Assembly: GCF_003073375.1 (NCBI RefSeq)
Contig: NZ_CP029002.1
Location: 2,094,001-2,158,000, forward strand
Length of the DNA stretch: 64,000 nt
DNA from: Lysinibacillus sp. 2017
Lineage (GTDB): Bacteria > Bacillota > Bacilli > Bacillales_A > Planococcaceae
Direction: 5' to 3'
Shown here: positions 24,234 to 33,283 of the stretch, in pieces
Layout: the number at the start of each line of letters is the position of its first letter
Numbering within the stretch: position 1 is the stretch's first letter
Position numbers and translations under genes: made by a program
Notes under the pieces: model-generated
What the model was told of the DNA's origin: nothing
The model's database searches: none
What the model saw: only the letters and a program-made list of their open reading frames with translations

Positions 24234-24523
24234 ACGTAATGGGAATCGTAGGAATTGTACTCGGTATTAGTGGAGGGTTATTTGGTCTGATGTATGGACG
24301 AAAAAAAGCAGCTGAGCAAAGAGGTCTGGATGAACGCAATGCAGAAATAACAAAAAATGCACTCGCTTCTGGCTGGAAAGTAACATTAGCGGCCATTTAT
24401 ATCTTTTTTGTTTTACTTGCTTGTGGTGTTCAATTTTCAGTTGCACAGGTGCTTGGGCTTTTACTGATCATCCATATGATTGGCTGGGCAGGCTCTCTTA
24501 TTTACTATCAATACCGATTCTGA
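24230..24523 (+). CDS. Small membrane protein paired with XRE regulator
   Basis: The 97-residue protein has an N-terminal helix (MNVMGIVGIVLGISGGLFGLMYGR), a charged cytoplasmic loop (KKAAEQRGLDERNAEITKNA) and two further helices (~45-63, ~68-90). The start overlaps the XRE stop (ATGA), so the two are translationally coupled. The motif ERNAEITKNALASGWK resembles small membrane proteins of the DUF2178 type that accompany XRE genes. Function unknown. Confidence 0.75.
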   Translation: MNVMGIVGIVLGISGGLFGLMYGRKKAAEQRGLDERNAEITKNALASGWKVTLAAIYIFFVLLACGVQFSVAQVLGLLLIIHMIGWAGSLIYYQYRF

Positions 24524-24700
24524 TTTTGGGCAAAGGGCGTAAATTTATGGCCAGACAAGCCGTAACAGCCTTCTCTATATCTTGTTTCCATAAAAGACAC
24601 CTCTACCTTGTTTGATGGGTCCTGTCCATTTTTCAATGAAAGGTGTTTTTATTTTTCTCATTTTTATCAATGAGCATACACCATTTGTTTCCATTTTAAA

Positions 24701-25354
24701 CTAATCTTTATTTTCTTTAAGTTTCAGATATTCTATAATATCCTGAAGTTCCCCTGGAGTGGCATGTGATAGAGATAAGTACAAAGTTTCCATTGGTGTA
24801 AACTCTGCTTTTAATACTTGAGAAGTTTCGATTGAATAAAAGTAACGCTGTCCATCGGAAGTAGTAAATTTACTTCCATCGTAATCATTATATAATTTCT
24901 CAAACGCATCTTTATTTGTGTTCATAAGTAAGATTAGAAGTAATTTTTCTTGATAAAAGTAAAATCTGGCATCGCCATTATAATCTAAAATTAGGTCAGC
25001 ACCACTACCGTCCTCATGAAATTCTGTTGTATAATCCCCCCCTAAGAGCTCCACCACTTTTAATTTTGAATCACCTAAAGTGAATCCATGAAGATAATAT
25101 AAACCTTGTCTGTCTTCAAATGTAGGTGCAGTAAAGTCAAAGGGATTGGTAGTTGCTGACTGCTGATCGACAATGAATAATTGGTTTAATAAAAAAAGCA
25201 TAGCACTTACTGTTAAAATACCAGCTAGCATGATAACTCCCCATCTATATTTGGTTTTTTGAGCGTTGTTTTCTATTTCTTGCACGACATTTTGCATCAC
25301 ACGTTGCTTCATGGTCTTTATGTCTTTTAATTCATTTGGTGTATAGTTATCCAT
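24701..25354 (-). CDS. Putative anti-sigma factor with extracytoplasmic domain
   Basis: The 217-residue single-pass membrane protein has an N-terminal cytoplasmic segment of ~38 residues (NELKDIKTMKQRVMQNVVQE), a helix (RWGVIMLAGILTVSAMLFLL) and an outside domain of ~150 residues. That domain carries the GLYYLHGFTLGDSKLKVVELLG pattern of SmpA/DUF4309-like folds. It overlaps the ECF sigma gene by 8 nt, which strongly suggests that it is the cognate anti-sigma factor. The extracytoplasmic signal is unknown. Confidence 0.75.
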   Translation of the reverse strand: MDNYTPNELKDIKTMKQRVMQNVVQEIENNAQKTKYRWGVIMLAGILTVSAMLFLLNQLFIVDQQSATTNPFDFTAPTFEDRQGLYYLHGFTLGDSKLKVVELLGGDYTTEFHEDGSGADLILDYNGDARFYFYQEKLLLILLMNTNKDAFEKLYNDYDGSKFTTSDGQRYFYSIETSQVLKAEFTPMETLYLSLSHATPGELQDIIEYLKLKENKD

Positions 25355-25865
25355 TTAAAAGCACCTCCCATTCAACGTCCTTCAGTTTATTTTTTAAGAG
25401 CTCTTTCCCTCTTCTTAATCGCGTTTTAATTGTACTTTCTGGAGTAGATAAAATACTTGCGATATCGCTAATCGTCATCTCATTAAAATAGTAATAAATG
25501 AGTACTTCTCTCTGTTTTAATGGCAATTCAAGGATTGCTTCTCCTATTAGGGTTTGTTCATCTTTTCTAACCAATTCGTCCAATTCGATTTTACTGCCCA
25601 AAGTGGAAATTTTATGTTGTAGTTGTACTCTCTTATAAGACCAACTTTTTAAGTAATCCTTGCTTTTATTCGCTGTCACTTTATATAAGTACGCTTTTAG
25701 TTCCCCACGTTCTTCATAATTACTTTGAGCATGATACATTTTTATGAATACTTCTTGCACAATATCCTCTGCTGCTTGGGGATCCTTTACGTAGTAATAA
25801 GCTAAACGTATTAAAGGTTCTGTATATAGATTCATTATTTCTTTTAAGTCCTGAATTGGTAACAA
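25347..25865 (-). CDS. ECF RNA polymerase sigma factor
   Basis: The 172-residue ECF sigma has region 2 at LIRLAYYYVKDPQAAEDIVQ/EVFIKMYHA and region 4 at LPLKQREVLIYYYFNEMTISD/IASILSTPESTIKTRL. The start is TTG 25865, with AAAGGAG about 9 nt upstream; no ATG is near. It is coupled with the downstream anti-sigma gene. Its regulon cannot be read from the window. Confidence 0.92.
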   Translation of the reverse strand: MLPIQDLKEIMNLYTEPLIRLAYYYVKDPQAAEDIVQEVFIKMYHAQSNYEERGELKAYLYKVTANKSKDYLKSWSYKRVQLQHKISTLGSKIELDELVRKDEQTLIGEAILELPLKQREVLIYYYFNEMTISDIASILSTPESTIKTRLRRGKELLKNKLKDVEWEVLLNG

Positions 25866-25947
25866 GAATACGACTCCTTTCTTTACATATTAAACGATTC
25901 TCAATGCACGAAAGTTTGATTTTTTTCATTTAAAAGGAAATTAATAA

Positions 25948-26043
25948 TTTATATTAGGTATCGGTGCAAGTGGTGCTTTCCAACAAGATACGGACTGCGG
26001 GGCTGTATTAAAAGAACTTGAGCGACTATTAACGGCGGAATAA
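25948..26043 (+). pseudogene. 3' fragment of an unidentified gene
   Basis: After a stop at 25945, 31 codons read through LGIGASGAFQQDTDCGAV and KELERLLTAE to TAA 26041. The frame has coding-like composition but no start or RBS. It lies between the ECF gene and the sugar-acid operon on the opposite strand. It probably marks a gene mostly lost by deletion. Family not recognised. Confidence 0.35.
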
Positions 26044-26046
26044 TCT

Positions 26047-26086
26047 AAAAAACAAGGTATGGACTTTGATATCCATACCTTGTTTT
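26047..26086. terminator. Terminator of the sugar-acid operon
   Basis: The arms AAAACAAGGTATGGA and TCCATACCTTGTTTT make a bidirectional stem-loop. Confidence 0.9.
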
Positions 26087-26103
26087 CATCAAACTAATTT
26101 CAA

Positions 26104-26871
26104 TTAATCTAGAAGCTGTGCGCCGTTGATTTCAACGATTTCGCCGTACATGTAAGAAGCTTCATCAGATGCTAAAAATGCAATGATGTTCGCCACTTCT
26201 TCAGGTGTCCCTTCTCGGCCAACTGGGATTGTATTTCTAAATCCTTCACGAACGTTCGTAGGAGAGAATTTATCGTGGAAAGGTGTACCAATTACGCCAG
26301 GGTTTACACCATTTACACGAATACCATATGGAATGAACTCTTTCGACATTCCTTTTGTTAATGTAATTACCGCTCCTTTTGCTGATGCATAGTGAATCGC
26401 ACCCGGCCCACCACCGTTACGGCCAGCTACTGAAGCAACATTGACGATTGCTGCGCTTTCACTTTCCTTTAAATGTGGTAAAGCTGCTTGTGTCACATAA
26501 TAAATGGATTTAACGTTGATGTCATAAACTTGATTCCATACATCTTCTGTAAGCTGTTCAAATGGAACACGACTTACCATTGAACCAGCGTTATTAATAA
26601 GGATATCTAAAGAACCGAAATGTTGTACAGTTGATGCGATTAACGAATTCACGGATTCGCGATTTGTAACATCTGCTTGAATCGCAATGGCTTCGCCGCC
26701 ATTTTCAATAATTTGTTTAACTAAATCCTGTGCTTTTTGTTCATTGGAATTATAATTGACAACGATTTTTGCCTGTTGCTCAGCAAATTTCAAGGCAACT
26801 GCTTGCCCAATTCCTGTACTCGCACCTGTAACTAAAACGACTTTCCCCTTCAATTCTGTGTACATGTTCAT
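26104..26871 (-). CDS. SDR family oxidoreductase (glucose 1-dehydrogenase-like)
   Basis: The 255-residue classical short-chain dehydrogenase has the cofactor motif VTGASTGIGQ (residues ~13-22), NNAG at ~91-94, a catalytic Ser in VASVAGRNGG, and YASAK (~163-167). The motif set (NYNSNEQKA after strand 2) is compatible with NADP preference. It is the last gene of the operon. In context it probably oxidises or reduces a sugar acid or aldose feeding 2-keto-3-deoxygluconate metabolism, but its substrate is not fixed by sequence. It starts 9 nt after KduD. Confidence 0.9.
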   Translation of the reverse strand: MNMYTELKGKVVLVTGASTGIGQAVALKFAEQQAKIVVNYNSNEQKAQDLVKQIIENGGEAIAIQADVTNRESVNSLIASTVQHFGSLDILINNAGSMVSRVPFEQLTEDVWNQVYDINVKSIYYVTQAALPHLKESESAAIVNVASVAGRNGGGPGAIHYASAKGAVITLTKGMSKEFIPYGIRVNGVNPGVIGTPFHDKFSPTNVREGFRNTIPVGREGTPEEVANIIAFLASDEASYMYGEIVEINGAQLLD

Positions 26872-26880
26872 TCCCCCTTA

Positions 26881-27633
26881 TTATCGAGCTAGCCAACCAC
26901 CATCAACCGGTAGTACAATGCCGTTCACATAATTTGATGCTTCTGATGCTAAAAATACAACCGCTCCCCCAATATCAGCTGGAGTTCCCCATCTACCTGC
27001 AGGAATACGCGCTAAAATCGAATCATTTCGAGATTGATCTTCTCGTAAAGCTGACGTATTATCTGTGGCAATATAACCTGGAGCAATGGCATTCACTTGC
27101 ACATTATCTTTCGCCCATTCATTTGCAAGTGCATGTGTTAACTGTTTTATAGCGCCTTTACTTGCGGCGTAACTCGGAACAGTCAAACCACCTTGGAAGC
27201 TTAATAAGGACGCTGTAAAAATAATTTTCCCGCTCTTTCTTTCCACCATTTGTTTGCCAACTGCTTGACTTAAAATGAATTGTGAAGAAAGATTCGTTTC
27301 TAGAATGTTGTCCCACTGATCGATATTGTGTGTAACAGATGGCTCACGGTAAATTGTTCCTGCATTGTTTACTAATATATCAATTTGATGTTCCGTACTC
27401 ACTTTGTTGGCAAATGTGACTACATCTTCTCGATTTGAGAAATCGCATTGATACGTATAAAATTTTCGTCCTAACTGTTCTAGTATTGACGTTAGCTCGG
27501 AATTTTCACGTGTCAACGATTTACTAACACCAACGATATCTGCCCCCGCTTTTGCTAATGCGATGGCCATTTCCATGCCTATACCCCGACTACAGCCTGT
27601 TACTAATGCTACTTTATTTTGTAATGAAAACAT
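26881..27633 (-). CDS. kduD: 2-deoxy-D-gluconate 3-dehydrogenase / KduD-like SDR
   Basis: The 250-residue short-chain dehydrogenase has VTGCSRGIGMEMA at the N-terminus, NNAG (~91), a catalytic Ser in TASLLSFQGGL, and YAASK (~155-159). The C-terminal block IPAGRWGTPADIGGAVVFLA and VNGIVLPVDGGW is typical of KduD, which interconverts 2,5-diketo-3-deoxygluconate and 2-keto-3-deoxygluconate. The neighbouring KDG kinase and KDPG aldolase support that role. There is no kduI in the window. A 2-nt gap follows the EamA gene, so it is coupled with it. Confidence 0.88.
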   Translation of the reverse strand: MFSLQNKVALVTGCSRGIGMEMAIALAKAGADIVGVSKSLTRENSELTSILEQLGRKFYTYQCDFSNREDVVTFANKVSTEHQIDILVNNAGTIYREPSVTHNIDQWDNILETNLSSQFILSQAVGKQMVERKSGKIIFTASLLSFQGGLTVPSYAASKGAIKQLTHALANEWAKDNVQVNAIAPGYIATDNTSALREDQSRNDSILARIPAGRWGTPADIGGAVVFLASEASNYVNGIVLPVDGGWLAR

Positions 27634-27635
27634 TT

Positions 27636-28544
27636 TTACACCCTCCTAAAATTCGATTTCACAAACGCTTCAATCGTTCCAGTACCAAATAACACCCCGA
27701 TGATGATACAAATACACCCTACAATTTGAATAGACGTAACCGCTTCATTTAAAAGAATTGCTGAGCCTATCAAGCCAAATACGGTGTTAAAATTACCAAA
27801 AATCGCGGTTTCTGCTGGTCCAATTTTGGAGATTGCGAAATTATAAACCATATGACCAATCGCTGTTGCAAATAATGCCGACCCGATTAAAATGACATAG
27901 GCTTTGATTGGTGCATCAACAAAATCAGTAAATCCTGATGGATCAACAATTAAGCTAATCGCAATCAATATAAACGAACCGATTAACAACATGTAACCTG
28001 TTAGTACCACACTCTCAAAGCTTTCCGAAACCTTTTTAATGATTAAAAAACTAAAGGCTTGTGAAAGAATTGAAAGGAAAATCATAAGGTCGCCAAATGA
28101 AAAGGTCGCATCGATGTTTCCACCATTTAAAACAGAGATGGAAACACCAAATGCACCTAATATAAACCCAGCAAATGAAATGAAATTAAACTTATTAAAT
28201 CCAAAAATCAACGCTAATATCGCCGTCAATAATGGACTAAACCCTAATATGATTCCGCCATTGACAGCAGTAGTTTTTGTAAGTCCGATTGATAATAATA
28301 AATGATGGAGCACGACACCTAAAATACTAGCTATCAATATCCATTTCCAATGCTGTTTTTGTGGAAACACTAATTTTTTTAAAACGGCTAATATGATTAG
28401 TACACAAATACCTGCAATAAAAATTCTTATGCCGGTCATAACAAACGGGCTAAAATACGAAACAAGTACTTTTAATGCTACTAGATTTAACCCCCAGAAG
28501 AGCATGACGATTAATAACAGGATATATATTTTGATTTTGGACAT
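27636..28544 (-). CDS. EamA/DMT-superfamily transporter
   Basis: The 302-residue protein has ten hydrophobic helices arranged as two EamA repeats (starts at ~6 and ~150), with LFWGLNLVALKV and GPAETAIFGNFNTVFGLIGS as family marks. Members export or import metabolites. Inside this operon it may move the sugar acid or an intermediate, beside the tripartite transporter. It is coupled to its neighbours by short spacers. Confidence 0.88.
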   Translation of the reverse strand: MSKIKIYILLLIVMLFWGLNLVALKVLVSYFSPFVMTGIRIFIAGICVLIILAVLKKLVFPQKQHWKWILIASILGVVLHHLLLSIGLTKTTAVNGGIILGFSPLLTAILALIFGFNKFNFISFAGFILGAFGVSISVLNGGNIDATFSFGDLMIFLSILSQAFSFLIIKKVSESFESVVLTGYMLLIGSFILIAISLIVDPSGFTDFVDAPIKAYVILIGSALFATAIGHMVYNFAISKIGPAETAIFGNFNTVFGLIGSAILLNEAVTSIQIVGCICIIIGVLFGTGTIEAFVKSNFRRV

Positions 28545-28560
28545 ATCGCCACATCACATT

Positions 28561-29199
28561 CTATGAATTTCTAGAATTTTTCACTTCATCTACAAATGCC
28601 TTTGCTAAGTTTGCTAAACCTTGCCAGTCTTCATTTGCAATCAATTTCTTGTCTAATAATGAACCACCCACACCAACTGCAACTGCACCTGCTTTAATGA
28701 ATGAACCTAAGTTTTCTAATGTAATCCCACCTGTTGGCATCATTTTGATATGACCTAAGGGGCCTCTCACATCTTTTATGAATTGTGGTCCAAGTACAGA
28801 ACCAGGGAATATTTTTACGATATCTGCTCCATATTCAGATGCTTTTAAAATTTCTGTTGGCGTGAAAACACCCGGAATGGCGATTTTGTTATATCGTTTT
28901 GCTACGCGAATAGTATCTTCACATAAAGTTGGGGCAAAAAGGAATTGTGCACCATTCGAAATTGCACTGTAGGCACCTTCTGGATCAAGCACTGTTCCGG
29001 CACCTATGACGATTTCGTTGCCATATTTTTTTTGCACATTGTTAATGACTTCTAGCGCATTTTCAGAATCCAATGTGACTTCGATGGCTTTAACACCACC
29101 CTCGATTAATGCATCAATTGTTTGATACACTTTACTTGGCTCAATTTTGCGAACAACTGCTACAATTCCTGATTCAATAATTTGATCGATTGCACTCAT
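28561..29199 (-). CDS. kdgA: KDPG/KHG aldolase
   Basis: The 212-residue class I aldolase splits 2-keto-3-deoxy-6-phosphogluconate into pyruvate and glyceraldehyde 3-phosphate. The Glu of the active site is in VKAIEVTLDS (~44), and the Schiff-base Lys in ADIVKIFPGSVLGP (~130). MPTGGI binds phosphate. It is full length for the family. It lies 14 nt after the kinase that makes its substrate. Confidence 0.95.
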   Translation of the reverse strand: MSAIDQIIESGIVAVVRKIEPSKVYQTIDALIEGGVKAIEVTLDSENALEVINNVQKKYGNEIVIGAGTVLDPEGAYSAISNGAQFLFAPTLCEDTIRVAKRYNKIAIPGVFTPTEILKASEYGADIVKIFPGSVLGPQFIKDVRGPLGHIKMMPTGGITLENLGSFIKAGAVAVGVGGSLLDKKLIANEDWQGLANLAKAFVDEVKNSRNS

Positions 29200-29213
29200 C
29201 TAAATTATCCCCC

Positions 29214-30170
29214 TTATCTCAATACATCATTTGATTCTTTTTGATAGCTTTCTAGCATTTTCAGTGTTGGTAAACCTTCAATATCGCCTTTTACTTGCAC
29301 GACAAAGCTGCCTACTAATGAGCCTTGCTTTACAGCTTCTTGTAACGATTTTCCATTTAACAAACCATTTAGTAGTCCAGCTGCAAAGCCATCTCCTGCA
29401 CCTATTGGGTCGGCTACATTATCCACTTTAAAGCTTTCCACTTTTCCTACCGAACCATCTTCTTCCAAATAATACGCACCGTGTTCACCATCTTTAATGA
29501 CCGTATATTTCACGCCATTTTTTCGGAAATAGTGCATAATCTCCTGAATATCTTCTAAACCAGTTAATAGTTTTGCTTCATCTAAACCTGGTAAAAGAAT
29601 ATCCGCTTGTAAACATAAATCTAATAACACTTCTTTTGCATCCTCACGTCGAATCATTAATTTATGTCTAATGTTCGGATCAAATGAAATTAAGACGTTG
29701 TTTTCTTTCGCAAAACGCATCACTTTACGTACTAATTCTAAGCAGTTGTCACTTAATAACGGTGTGATTCCTGTTAAATGAATCATTTTTGTCTGTTTTA
29801 AATATTCCAAATCTAAATCTTCGAAAGTTAGTTCACTTGCTGCCGAGCCCGTACGATAATAGTAAACATAATTGACACCCGGTCTTGTGCGTTCTTTAAT
29901 ATACATCGCATTTTCTGTATTTTCTTTGTACACGATTTTTGATGTGTCGATTCCTTCACCACGAATACTTGAAATTAAATAATCACCTAATGGATCATCG
30001 TGAACACCACTAATCCAGCCTACTTTTGAACCTAATCTTGTCAAACCAATGGCAACATTTGATTCAGCACCACCGTATTTTTTTTTAAAATTCCCTACAT
30101 ATTTTAAAGAACCTTCTTCAACAGGCTCTAATAAAATCATCGTTTCTCCGATGGTTAGTACGTCAAACAT
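29214..30170 (-). CDS. kdgK: 2-keto-3-deoxygluconate kinase (PfkB family)
   Basis: The 318-residue ribokinase-family enzyme phosphorylates KDG to KDPG with ATP. The N-terminal substrate region is VGNFKKKYGGAESNVAIGL. The C-terminal PfkB signature DPIGAGDGFAAGLL (~252-265) carries the catalytic Asp. It is placed between the TctA gene and the aldolase in the same operon, consistent with KDG as intermediate. Confidence 0.93.
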   Translation of the reverse strand: MFDVLTIGETMILLEPVEEGSLKYVGNFKKKYGGAESNVAIGLTRLGSKVGWISGVHDDPLGDYLISSIRGEGIDTSKIVYKENTENAMYIKERTRPGVNYVYYYRTGSAASELTFEDLDLEYLKQTKMIHLTGITPLLSDNCLELVRKVMRFAKENNVLISFDPNIRHKLMIRREDAKEVLLDLCLQADILLPGLDEAKLLTGLEDIQEIMHYFRKNGVKYTVIKDGEHGAYYLEEDGSVGKVESFKVDNVADPIGAGDGFAAGLLNGLLNGKSLQEAVKQGSLVGSFVVQVKGDIEGLPTLKMLESYQKESNDVLR

Positions 30171-30181
30171 CTGCTCTCTCC

Positions 30182-31677
30182 TTACTGTGCTGTCGTTTTT
30201 TTCTTAATTAATTTACCGATAATCGGTAAGAATAGAGTAAGTGCTGCTAATACGATTAATACCATCGCAATTGGTCGATCTAAAAATACTGAGTATGAGC
30301 CTTCAGACATAACTAATGTACGACGAAGCTCGCTTTCTGCCATTGGTCCTAAAATTAACGCTAGTACTAATGGTGAAGCTGGGAAACCGTATTTTTTCAT
30401 GAAGTAACCAACGATTCCGGCAAATAACATCACATAAACATCGAAATAGTTATTATTTAATGCAAATGCTCCAATCATTGAAATAACAATGATAATAGGC
30501 GCTAAACCTACTTTTGGTACATTTAAAATCTTAGTGAAAAGACGAATTCCTGAAATACCGAAAATCACCATTAAAATGTTGGCAATGATCATCCCTGCGA
30601 ATAATGTATAAACAAGTTGTCCACTTGTCGTGAATATTTGTGGTCCCGGTTGAATTCCTTGTACAACAAGTGCTCCTAACATAATCGCTGTTACAGAGTC
30701 ACCTGGGATACCTAATGTTAATAGCGGTACCATTGAGCCACCTGTTACGGCGTTATTTGCTGCTTCCGCAGAGGCAACACCTTTTGGATTTCCTTTACCA
30801 AATGAATCTTTTTCATCTTTTTTTGCCCAACGTTTTGCTTCGTTATAAGAAACGAATGCTGCTACGTCTGCACCGGCACCTGGAATAATTCCGATAAATG
30901 TACCAATCGTACTTGAACGTATAAACGAGGGCACTAAATGTTTGTACTCACGTAATTTTGGTAATGCATAATTGGCAACGACTTTCTTCGCTTTATCGCC
31001 CAGCTTTAAGCGTTCTTCAACCATACAAAATGCCTCAGAAACTGCAAACAAACCGATCATAATGGCGATGAATGAAATCCCTGAAATCATAGAAACACTG
31101 CCAAATGTAAACCTTGGATAACTCGTCATTGGGTCTAAACCAATTGTACAAATCAAGATTCCTACAAATCCTGAAATTAACCCTTTAATAACCGATTTAC
31201 CAGAGATTGAAGAAATAATACTTAAACCAAATATCGCTAATCCGAACATTTCAGGTGAACTAAAACCCAGTGTAATTTTACTTAATGCTGGTGCAATTAA
31301 AATTAATACTGCAACACTGAATAAGCCACCAATACCCGATGCTATGGCTGCAATTGCAAGTGCTTTTCCTGCTTTTCCTTGGACCGTCATCTGATAGCCG
31401 TCCATAGAAGTAGCAGCTGAAGCTGGTGTACCAGGTGTGTTTAATAAAATTGCCGCGATTGATCCACCGTATATCGAACCGAAGTAAACCCCTACTAATA
31501 ATAAAAGCCTGTTACAGCGTCCATTCCAAATGTAAATGGTAAAAATAACGCAACACCCATCGTTGCAGTTAACCCTGGCAACGATCCAATAATAATACCT
31601 GCAATTACACCTAATATTAATAACACGATCGTTAGGGGATTAAATACGTTAACAAATCCGTTTAATAATAGTTCCAT
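30182..31677 (-). pseudogene. tctA: TctA-family large permease, frameshifted
   Basis: The reading frame starts at 31677 (MELLLNGFVNVFNPLTIVLL) and stops early at 31495, reading GFYY then stop. One extra base in the A-run AAAA at 31502-31505 (minus-strand TTTT) would restore LLLVGVYFGSIYGGS and join it to the 407-codon frame 30182-31405. The joined protein would be ~498 residues, the normal TctA length (12 helices; GIIPGAGADVAAFVSYNEAKR is the family block). Everything around is intact, so this is either a sequencing error in a homopolymer, a fresh mutation, or recoding. Function if restored: membrane channel of the tripartite tricarboxylate transporter. Confidence 0.88.
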
Positions 31678-31689
31678 CCTTACACCCCT

Positions 31690-32145
31690 CTAATATAAAA
31701 ATCCATGGGGAATGGGAACCCCTAGTAAAAATTCAAATACAACTGTAATGACAAGTGAAAATCCGATTGATAAAATTAAAACAAATTTCCAATTTCTTTC
31801 TTTCATTAAGAACATCCATGCGATGATGAAAAGAGTAGCGCTTACAAAGAAGCCCACAAATGGTGAAATGATGATAAATATGATAAATGCGATAAAAATC
31901 AATATGTATCGATTTATATCTTGTTTTGTAAATGCCATTTTATCAATTTCACTTGCCTCTTCATTTTCTGCTTTTTGAAAAAATAAGATGAATGCTAATA
32001 AGGCCAAAACAATTGCTGCCATTTGTGGAAAGAAGTCTGGTCCTGGTCCAGCCCCTGTTTGCTCTGGATATCCACTAGCAGTAAACCACACATAGCCTGA
32101 AATAATTAATAGTAATACACTGATTACTCGATTTGAATTTATCAA
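31690..32145 (-). CDS. tctB: TctB-family small transporter subunit
   Basis: The 151-residue protein has four membrane helices (~6-22, ~39-58, ~77-105, ~119-142) and the family GAGPGPDFFP segment near residue 32. It is the small integral subunit of a tripartite tricarboxylate (TTT) transporter. It lies 12 nt before the TctA start and 57 nt after TctC, with a hairpin in between. Confidence 0.88.
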   Translation of the reverse strand: MINSNRVISVLLLIISGYVWFTASGYPEQTGAGPGPDFFPQMAAIVLALLAFILFFQKAENEEASEIDKMAFTKQDINRYILIFIAFIIFIIISPFVGFFVSATLFIIAWMFLMKERNWKFVLILSIGFSLVITVVFEFLLGVPIPHGFLY

Positions 32146-32169
32146 AAATAAACACCCCTTTTAAAAGAT

Positions 32170-32193
32170 AGACAAAGCGAAATTGCTTTGTCT
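32170..32193 (-). terminator. Intercistronic hairpin between tctC and tctB
   Basis: The arms AGACAAAGC and GCTTTGTCT have loop AATTTC (read on the minus strand) without a long T-run. Such a stem after a binding-protein gene usually stabilises its mRNA or causes partial termination, giving more TctC than permease. Confidence 0.6.
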
Positions 32194-32202
32194 AAAGGCA
32201 AA

Positions 32203-33171
32203 CTAATTTAACTTTAAAGTTGGAATTAATTCTTCGAAAACTTTATTTTGTTCTTCCCAGAATGCGTATAATTCCTCTGTATTCATATATTTGTAGCCTA
32301 AGTTTAATTTTTCAACTTGTGCTTTAAAATCATCACTTTTGGCAACTTCACCAAATTTTTCTTCTAACGTTTTCACAATATCTTCTGGCGTATCTTTTGG
32401 TACTGCTAAACCTCTCCAAGTACCAATAGATAAATCAATGCCTTTTTCTTTAAATGTTGGTACGTCTGGTAACGAGTCAACACGTTCATCTGCCATAACT
32501 GCTAACACTTTTAACTCACCTGCGTTAACTTGGTTAATAACTTCTGCTGGAGAAACCGATACGGCATCAATATGACCACCTAATACGGCCGTTACTGCTG
32601 GAGCTGCACCTTCAAATGGAATATAGTTAAATGATTTTCCGACTTCTTTTCCTAAAGCTGCTGCCGCTAAGTGCCAAATTGCACCTGTACCTGAGTTACC
32701 AATTTTTAAATTTGTTTTATCTGCTTCTGCTAAAAATTCTTCAATTGTATTCCAAGGTGCATCCGCTTTTACTGTAATGGCACCTGGATCACTATTTAAT
32801 AATGCAACCGGAGTAAAATCTTCGTACGTAAATTGTGCTAAATTTGAATTTGGTAAAGTTAATAATTCAACCGTAGTCATGGTTACTGTGTAGCCATCTT
32901 TTTTGGCATTCGTACCTTTTTGCATACCAACAGCACCACCGCCACCTTCAACATTTTGAACAGAAACACTGCTACCTACTGAATTTTTTGCAAGTTCCGC
33001 AAATTGACGAGCTAGTGTATCTGTACCGCCACCTGCTGCGTAAGGAACTAAAATTTGAATGTTCTTATTCGGAAAATCTTCACTTGATGATGAACCTCCG
33101 TCTGAACCACATGCTGCTAACATAAAAGTAGAACTTAATGCTACTACCCCTAATAGTTTTTTAATCATCAA
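32203..33171 (-). CDS. tctC: TctC/Bug-family extracytoplasmic substrate-binding lipoprotein
   Basis: The 322-residue protein has a lipobox MLAAC (Cys ~21) followed by a Ser/Gly linker. The Bug fold carries FPNKNIQILVPYAAGGGTDTLARQF at the start and the GNSGTGAIWHLAAAALG pocket segment. It captures an organic or sugar acid outside the membrane for the TctAB permease. The neighbouring KDG pathway suggests a sugar acid, but the ligand is not shown by sequence. Confidence 0.93.
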   Translation of the reverse strand: MMIKKLLGVVALSSTFMLAACGSDGGSSSSEDFPNKNIQILVPYAAGGGTDTLARQFAELAKNSVGSSVSVQNVEGGGGAVGMQKGTNAKKDGYTVTMTTVELLTLPNSNLAQFTYEDFTPVALLNSDPGAITVKADAPWNTIEEFLAEADKTNLKIGNSGTGAIWHLAAAALGKEVGKSFNYIPFEGAAPAVTAVLGGHIDAVSVSPAEVINQVNAGELKVLAVMADERVDSLPDVPTFKEKGIDLSIGTWRGLAVPKDTPEDIVKTLEEKFGEVAKSDDFKAQVEKLNLGYKYMNTEELYAFWEEQNKVFEELIPTLKLN

Positions 33172-33194
33172 TAATCTCCCCCTAAGTTAATTTT

Positions 33195-33259
33195 GTTCCG
33201 TATTATGGAACTGCATTCCTAAAATATAATAAAAACAAAATGTTCCTCATTGCGGAACA
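33195..33259. promoter_or_regulatory. Twin GTTCC-N7-GGAAC operators before tctC
   Basis: Two palindromes share the plan: GTTCCgtattatGGAAC (33195-33211) and TGTTCCtcattgcGGAACA (33241-33259), 46 nt centre to centre. They lie between the iclR stop and the tctC start, and are the probable binding sites of the IclR regulator encoded next door. Confidence 0.75.
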
Positions 33260-33283
33260 CCGTTCTATTAACCGTGTAAAAAA

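Noticed and set aside
30182-31405. Treating the 407-codon TctA frame as a complete gene
   Set aside because: It starts in the middle of the conserved domain (SMDGYQMT) without an RBS. The missing first third is in frame after one added base.
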